NCBI RefSeq assembly: GCF_046237625.1
Contig: NZ_CP143545.1
Location: forward strand, 2,728,001-2,792,000
Origin: Paraperibacillus esterisolvens
GTDB taxonomy: Bacteria > Bacillota > Bacilli > Bacillales > DSM-1321
Direction of reading: 5' to 3'
DNA: 64,000 nt
Part shown: piece after piece, positions 60,461 to 64,000 of the stretch
How positions within the stretch are numbered: the first letter of the stretch is position 1
Layout: the number at the start of each line of letters is the position of its first letter
The notes under the pieces: generated by a model
Databases searched by the model: none
What the model was told of the DNA's origin: nothing
What the model saw: only the letters and a program-made list of their open reading frames with translations
Position numbers and translations under genes: made by a program

Positions 60461-61071
60461 TTAAGGTGTTTTATATTCTCTCTGTTTTCATGCATAATTA
60501 CATAACGATCTAAATCCTGCTGGTAATTAAATATCTCTACCTCAAGGGGGCTCGGCTCTTCATTGAATTTTTTCTTAAAAAAATGATTGAAAAATATAAT
60601 CATTCCTGCTCCAAGGCCAATTGAATAGGGGATCTGCATGATTAACGGCTTCCGTATGCTTTTTCCGCTTATCAGCCGGTATAATTTCTGGTGGACAGCC
60701 TGCATGCTGACATCTTCATGGAAGTTCATGATAGCCATGGCTGCACCAACGAATAGAATGATCCATACTATGACAAACAGACCAGCCGAATGGCTTTTTT
60801 CTTTGGAAATCACTTCAATGATGGTCTGCGAAGGGCCAATCGTCTGAATCTCAATTCCAGGATTTTCGGCAAGCAGCCTTTCGATCAGCTGCGCAGAATC
60901 TATGATGATCAGATTATGCTCTGCCTTAGTAATGGTATGGACCACCGTTTCCCCAAGCTTCTGGATCCATACTTGGGACCCTATCAAAATACAGATGTCT
61001 TTCGCTTTTATTTCATTTAAGCCTTTTACTTCTACCCGATGGCGCATCCGGACATAGATGATGTTTTCCAT
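60457..61071 (-). CDS. spoVAA: Stage V sporulation protein AA
   Basis: About 204 aa. Soluble N-terminal domain (1-90, MENIIYVRMRHRVEV) followed by two or three membrane helices (about 97-115, 145-165). Subunit of the SpoVA DPA transport complex. Start at ATG 61071; an in-frame GTG (61080) lies too close to AGGA. Preceded by a good sigma G promoter. Confidence 0.92.
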   Translation of the reverse strand: MENIIYVRMRHRVEVKGLNEIKAKDICILIGSQVWIQKLGETVVHTITKAEHNLIIIDSAQLIERLLAENPGIEIQTIGPSQTIIEVISKEKSHSAGLFVIVWIILFVGAAMAIMNFHEDVSMQAVHQKLYRLISGKSIRKPLIMQIPYSIGLGAGMIIFFNHFFKKKFNEEPSPLEVEIFNYQQDLDRYVIMHENRENIKHLK

Positions 61072-61107
61072 TTCTGCCACATCCTAAAATTTTGAATACG
61101 TATCATA

Positions 61108-61136
61108 TAGTATGGATGCCTTTGGGAAGAACATAC
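61108..61136 (-). promoter_or_regulatory. Sigma G promoter of the spoVA genes
   Basis: Minus-strand GTATG - 17 nt - CATACTA fits the sigma G pattern (GHATR, then CATxHTA) about 37 bp before spoVAA. Confidence 0.7.
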
Positions 61137-61188
61137 TATGGAGCTGAGAAGACCATAAATTGGAATAGAAAAATCCGCATGGAGATGA

Positions 61189-61947
61189 TTATTCATCCAT
61201 GCGGACCTTCATTTCTTTTAAGATTTTCTTCTCAAGCCTGGAGACCTGCACCTGCGAAATGCCCAGCCTCAGGGCGACCTCTGACTGTGTCTGATCCTTG
61301 TAATATCTAAGGTACACAATCAGCCTTTCCCGCTCATCAAGCTCAAGTATCGCTTCCTTCAGGGCAAGCTTATCAAACCATTTGTTTTCATTTGAATCAG
61401 CAATTTGATCTAACAGGGTGATGGGATCTCCGTCATTTTCGAAGACGGTTTCGTGAATGGACGAGGGTGACCTGCTTGCTTCCTGGGCCATGATCACTTC
61501 CTCCGGGGTGAGCCCGAGATGCTCAGCCAGTTCATTGACAGAAGGCACCCTTCCGATTGTCTTTGAAATCTCATCTTTTGCCCGGCGTATTTTATTGGCC
61601 ATTTCTTTTAGTGACCTGCTGACTTTAACCGTGCCGTCATCCCTGATAAACCTTTGGATCTCCCCGATGATCATGGGGACTGCATACGTCGAAAACTTCA
61701 CTTCATAGGTTAAATCAAACTTATCCACCGATTTAAGGAGGCCGATACAGCCGATCTGATACAGGTCATCCGGTTCATAGCCCCTATTCAGAAATCTCTG
61801 AACGACGGACCATACCAGCCTTAAATTACTCTGGACAATCAACTCTCTTGCTCCCTGGTCCCCATCCTGGCTGCGCTTGATCAAGTCCCGTACATCCTCG
61901 TCCTTTAAATGCACCCTGCCTTTATCTTTTTTGACCTCCACATCCAT
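61189..61947 (-). CDS. sigF: RNA polymerase sigma factor SigF
   Basis: First forespore-specific sigma factor. It is 252 aa with regions 2 (DLYQIGCIGLLKSVDKFD near 66), 3 (near 115-160) and 4 (QSEVALRLGISQVQVSRLEKKIL near 225). ATG at 61947 after AAGGAGA. Third gene of spoIIA; held inactive by SpoIIAB until released in the forespore. Confidence 0.97.
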   Translation of the reverse strand: MDVEVKKDKGRVHLKDEDVRDLIKRSQDGDQGARELIVQSNLRLVWSVVQRFLNRGYEPDDLYQIGCIGLLKSVDKFDLTYEVKFSTYAVPMIIGEIQRFIRDDGTVKVSRSLKEMANKIRRAKDEISKTIGRVPSVNELAEHLGLTPEEVIMAQEASRSPSSIHETVFENDGDPITLLDQIADSNENKWFDKLALKEAILELDERERLIVYLRYYKDQTQSEVALRLGISQVQVSRLEKKILKEMKVRMDE

Positions 61948-61958
61948 AGCAAGTCTCC

Positions 61959-62399
61959 TTAATTGCAAAAAGCATTACTTTTCAATAATTGCTTTTTCAA
62001 TCTGATTATGGTTCCCTCGCCCCTATGAGAAATGACTTTTATTTCATCCATAAAGTTTTCCATGATGGTAAAGCCCATGCCCGAGCGTTCGAGATCCGGC
62101 TTTGTTGTGAACAGGGGCTGCCTTGCCTCCTCCACATCATCAATCCCGAGCCCTTCGTCCCTTATGGTCAGCTCCACACTGTCTTCATCTATCGTTACTG
62201 AAATGTACACCAACCCCGACGGATCATTTTCATATCCGTGAATGATGGAATTGGTCACAGCCTCTGATACAACTGTCTTAATTTCAGTCAGCTCATCAAG
62301 TGTGGGATCGAGCTGGGCGATGAATGAAGCCACCGCTACACGTGCAAAGGATTCATTCTGGCTAAGCGCAGAAAATTGCAGGCTCATTTCATTTTTCAT
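61959..62399 (-). CDS. spoIIAB: Anti-sigma F factor and SpoIIAA kinase SpoIIAB
   Basis: 146 aa GHKL-type kinase. N box EAVTNSIIHGYEN (near 46), G1 box DEGLGIDD (near 79) and GMGFTIMENFMD (near 107) bind ATP. It phosphorylates SpoIIAA and binds sigma F. Starts directly after the spoIIAA stop; ends 11 nt before sigF. Confidence 0.97.
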   Translation of the reverse strand: MKNEMSLQFSALSQNESFARVAVASFIAQLDPTLDELTEIKTVVSEAVTNSIIHGYENDPSGLVYISVTIDEDSVELTIRDEGLGIDDVEEARQPLFTTKPDLERSGMGFTIMENFMDEIKVISHRGEGTIIRLKKQLLKSNAFCN

Positions 62400-62750
62400 C
62401 TAAGCAACCCCCAGTCTTTGTAAAGCATTTTCTTCTGATAGCTCCAGTTTTATAATCTTAAACAACCCGGACATTTCAAAAAGCCGCTTTACAGGCGGGG
62501 AAATGGCACAGACGATCATTTCACCTTGTTTTTGCTTGATTTGCTTATACCGCCCCATGACCACACCAAGGCCCGAACTATCCATGAAAGATAATTCTTC
62601 GAGGTTCATAATAATGTGCTTTATATTCTTTTCCACTATCACGGCAGATGCCTTTTCCCTAAGCTCTTCAGCCGAGTGATGATCCAGCTCGCCGCTAAGT
62701 CTGATGCACAGGATTTCATCTTTTATTTCCAGGTTCATAAAAAGACTCAC
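62400..62750 (-). CDS. spoIIAA: Anti-anti-sigma factor SpoIIAA
   Basis: 116 aa STAS-domain protein. Phosphorylated serine S58 in FMDSSGLGVV. Dephosphorylated form displaces sigma F from SpoIIAB. Start is GTG at 62750 (MSLF), ten bases after AAGGAGG, similar to the B. subtilis MSLGI start. First gene after dacF with a sigma H promoter between. Confidence 0.96.
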   Translation of the reverse strand: MSLFMNLEIKDEILCIRLSGELDHHSAEELREKASAVIVEKNIKHIIMNLEELSFMDSSGLGVVMGRYKQIKQKQGEMIVCAISPPVKRLFEMSGLFKIIKLELSEENALQRLGVA

Positions 62751-62787
62751 TATATTACAGCCTCCTTCTCTGTCTTATAGTGAGTCA

Positions 62788-62815
62788 ATTCTAGGTTTCA
62801 CTCCTGTATTCCTTC
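62788..62815 (-). promoter_or_regulatory. Sigma H promoter of spoIIA
   Basis: Minus-strand GAAGGAATA - 12 nt - CTAGAAT agrees with RnAGGAwww - 11/12 - RnnGAAT except for one base. It lies about 40 bp before spoIIAA. Confidence 0.62.
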
Positions 62816-62882
62816 AAGGGCGACAAAACTAGTGTTCATTCATCTGAATTAGCCTTGAAACTCTATTTTTAGACAGGGAGCT

Positions 62883-64000
62883 CTATTCAGTACGCGTAAA
62901 CATACCGAATGACCGCTTAAAGCTCTTCCACCAGCCTGCCTTGTCAATTGTCGAAGCAGCGACCACAGAAGATCTGGAGACGGTCCTTCCGTCCTTCTGG
63001 ATAAGCAGGGTGCCGATCCGGTCCCCTTTTTTAACCGGAGCTTTGAGATTTTCATCCATGACGATTTTCTTGGTTATCCCTTTTTTTGATTCGCCTTTTT
63101 TGGCTAAGACAGAGATAGGCTCACCTGTAACACCGGCGACAGTATTCCTGCTCCCTTTGCTGACTGGTGCTTCTGTAAGCTTATCGCCGCGCTTGTAGAG
63201 AGGATGGGTCTGGTAATGGGCAAAAGCGTAATCAAGCATATTGGTGATCTGTGCATTTCGTTCTTTTGGTGTAGGAGCGCCAAAGATCACGGCAATAACA
63301 CGCATATTGTTTTTCTTGGCCGTGGCTGTCAGGCAGTATTTGGCTTCATGCGTGAAACCGGTTTTTAAACCGTCTACCCCCGGGTAGAACTTAACCAGGC
63401 GGTTTGTATTAACAAGCCAGAATTTTTTATCAGTATCTTCACGCAGGTAATCCTCGTATGTGCCTGTAAATCTAGTTATTTTGGAATCATATTTAAGAAG
63501 CTCTTTTGCCATCATGGCCATATCATAGGCGGTGCTGTAGTGCCCTTGTTCAGGCAGTCCCGTTGTATTCTGAAATTGAGTATGCTTAAGCCCTAATTCC
63601 TTTGCCTTCGCATTCATCATCTTGACAAACGCTTCCTCTGAGCCGGCCACTCTCTCTGCCATGGCGACCGCTGCATCATTTCCAGAGCCGATGGCAATGC
63701 CCTTCAGCATCTGTTCTGCCGTCATTTCTTCTCCTGGTTCCAGGAATATCTGGGACCCACCCATAGAAGCGGCATAATCACTTGTCCTGACCTTCTCTTT
63801 CAGTCCCAGTTTTCCTTTATCTATGGATTCCATAATCAGCAGCATGGTCATGATTTTTGTCATGCTTGCAGGTGGCAGTTTTACATGTGCGTCCTTGTTA
63901 TATAGAATCCTGCCGGTATCACGCTCAATCAAAATAGCAGACTTCGCATTCTTCGCAAGCTCCTCTGTGGAACCTTCCGCTAATGCCTGCGGCAGGCCGA
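62883..64000 (-). CDS. dacF: D-alanyl-D-alanine carboxypeptidase DacF, 5' part missing
   Basis: The N-terminus with signal peptide is beyond the right edge; about 372 codons are present. Active-site SxxK in ASMTK, SGN in GSGNDAAVAM, KTG in GLKTGFTH. The C-terminal amphipathic anchor KAGWWKSFKRSFG is at the end. It is the sporulation PBP that in B. subtilis heads the dacF-spoIIAA-spoIIAB-sigF operon and reduces cortex cross-linking with DacB. Confidence 0.94.
   Translation of the reverse strand, partial: GLPQALAEGSTEELAKNAKSAILIERDTGRILYNKDAHVKLPPASMTKIMTMLLIMESIDKGKLGLKEKVRTSDYAASMGGSQIFLEPGEEMTAEQMLKGIAIGSGNDAAVAMAERVAGSEEAFVKMMNAKAKELGLKHTQFQNTTGLPEQGHYSTAYDMAMMAKELLKYDSKITRFTGTYEDYLREDTDKKFWLVNTNRLVKFYPGVDGLKTGFTHEAKYCLTATAKKNNMRVIAVIFGAPTPKERNAQITNMLDYAFAHYQTHPLYKRGDKLTEAPVSKGSRNTVAGVTGEPISVLAKKGESKKGITKKIVMDENLKAPVKKGDRIGTLLIQKDGRTVSRSSVVAASTIDKAGWWKSFKRSFGMFTRTE

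Overview
The window is a stretch of chromosome from a spore-forming Bacillaceae bacterium (moderate GC, Shine-Dalgarno-led genes, complete sporulation genes). Its gene order follows the Bacillus subtilis region running from cheR/ndk (just beyond the aro/trp supraoperon) to spoIIA/dacF. It is not B. subtilis itself: several accessory genes and dispersed repeats are inserted, the spoVA locus is shortened, and gudB lacks the inactivating duplication known from strain 168. I cannot name the species from sequence alone. No phage genes, transposase, rRNA, tRNA or CRISPR array was seen.

Layout. 1-5157: cheR (cut by the window edge), ndk, heptaprenyl diphosphate synthase and menaquinone genes hepS-menG-hepT, TRAP (mtrB), folE, hbs. 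5562-17340: spoIVA, yphF/yphE, gpsA, der, the YIEGIA membrane protein with its small partner, yphA, an S1-domain protein, plsC, cmk, ypfB, and the c-di-GMP receptor motI. 17470-33448: ypeB/sleB spore-germination pair, prsW, ansA, ypdA, gudB, mecB, a B12-binding MerR regulator, the ypbG-to-ypbB cluster with a RecQ-type helicase, and ferredoxin. 33483-41958: ribU behind an FMN riboswitch, serA, a PHP phosphatase, an M23/LysM peptidase, sigX-rsiX, a frameshifted AraC regulator and a divergent EamA transporter. 42580-51824: resABC, resDE, rluB, dacB-spmA-spmB. 52169-64000: superoxide dismutase, ypuI, scpA-scpB, ypuF, ribT, ypuA, lysA, spoVAA/AB/AEA, spoIIAA-spoIIAB-sigF, and dacF (cut by the right edge). 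Most genes lie on the minus strand. The plus-strand exceptions are fer, serA, the EamA transporter, ypuF and ypuA.

How genes work together. Sporulation runs through the window: spoIIA (forespore sigma F and its switch), spoIVA (coat base), dacB-spmAB (cortex and core dehydration), spoVA (dipicolinate uptake), sleB-ypeB (cortex lysis). Readable promoters fit the expected sigma factors: sigma H before spoIIAA, sigma E before dacB, sigma G before spoVAA, and a sigma X consensus match before sigX itself. The res genes couple cytochrome c maturation to aerobic/anaerobic regulation. hepS/hepT and menG make menaquinone.

The most unusual content is non-coding. A family of modular palindromic repeats at about 13.2, 24.7 and 42.2 kb shows compensatory base changes in its stems and an interchangeable inner hairpin. 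A second, unrelated repeat of about 188 bp occurs twice, each time about 100 bp upstream of a sporulation cell-wall gene. Other points are an eight-G frameshift in an AraC gene, a CarH/LitR-like B12 regulator, and a perfect TnrA/GlnR-type box on the serA promoter.
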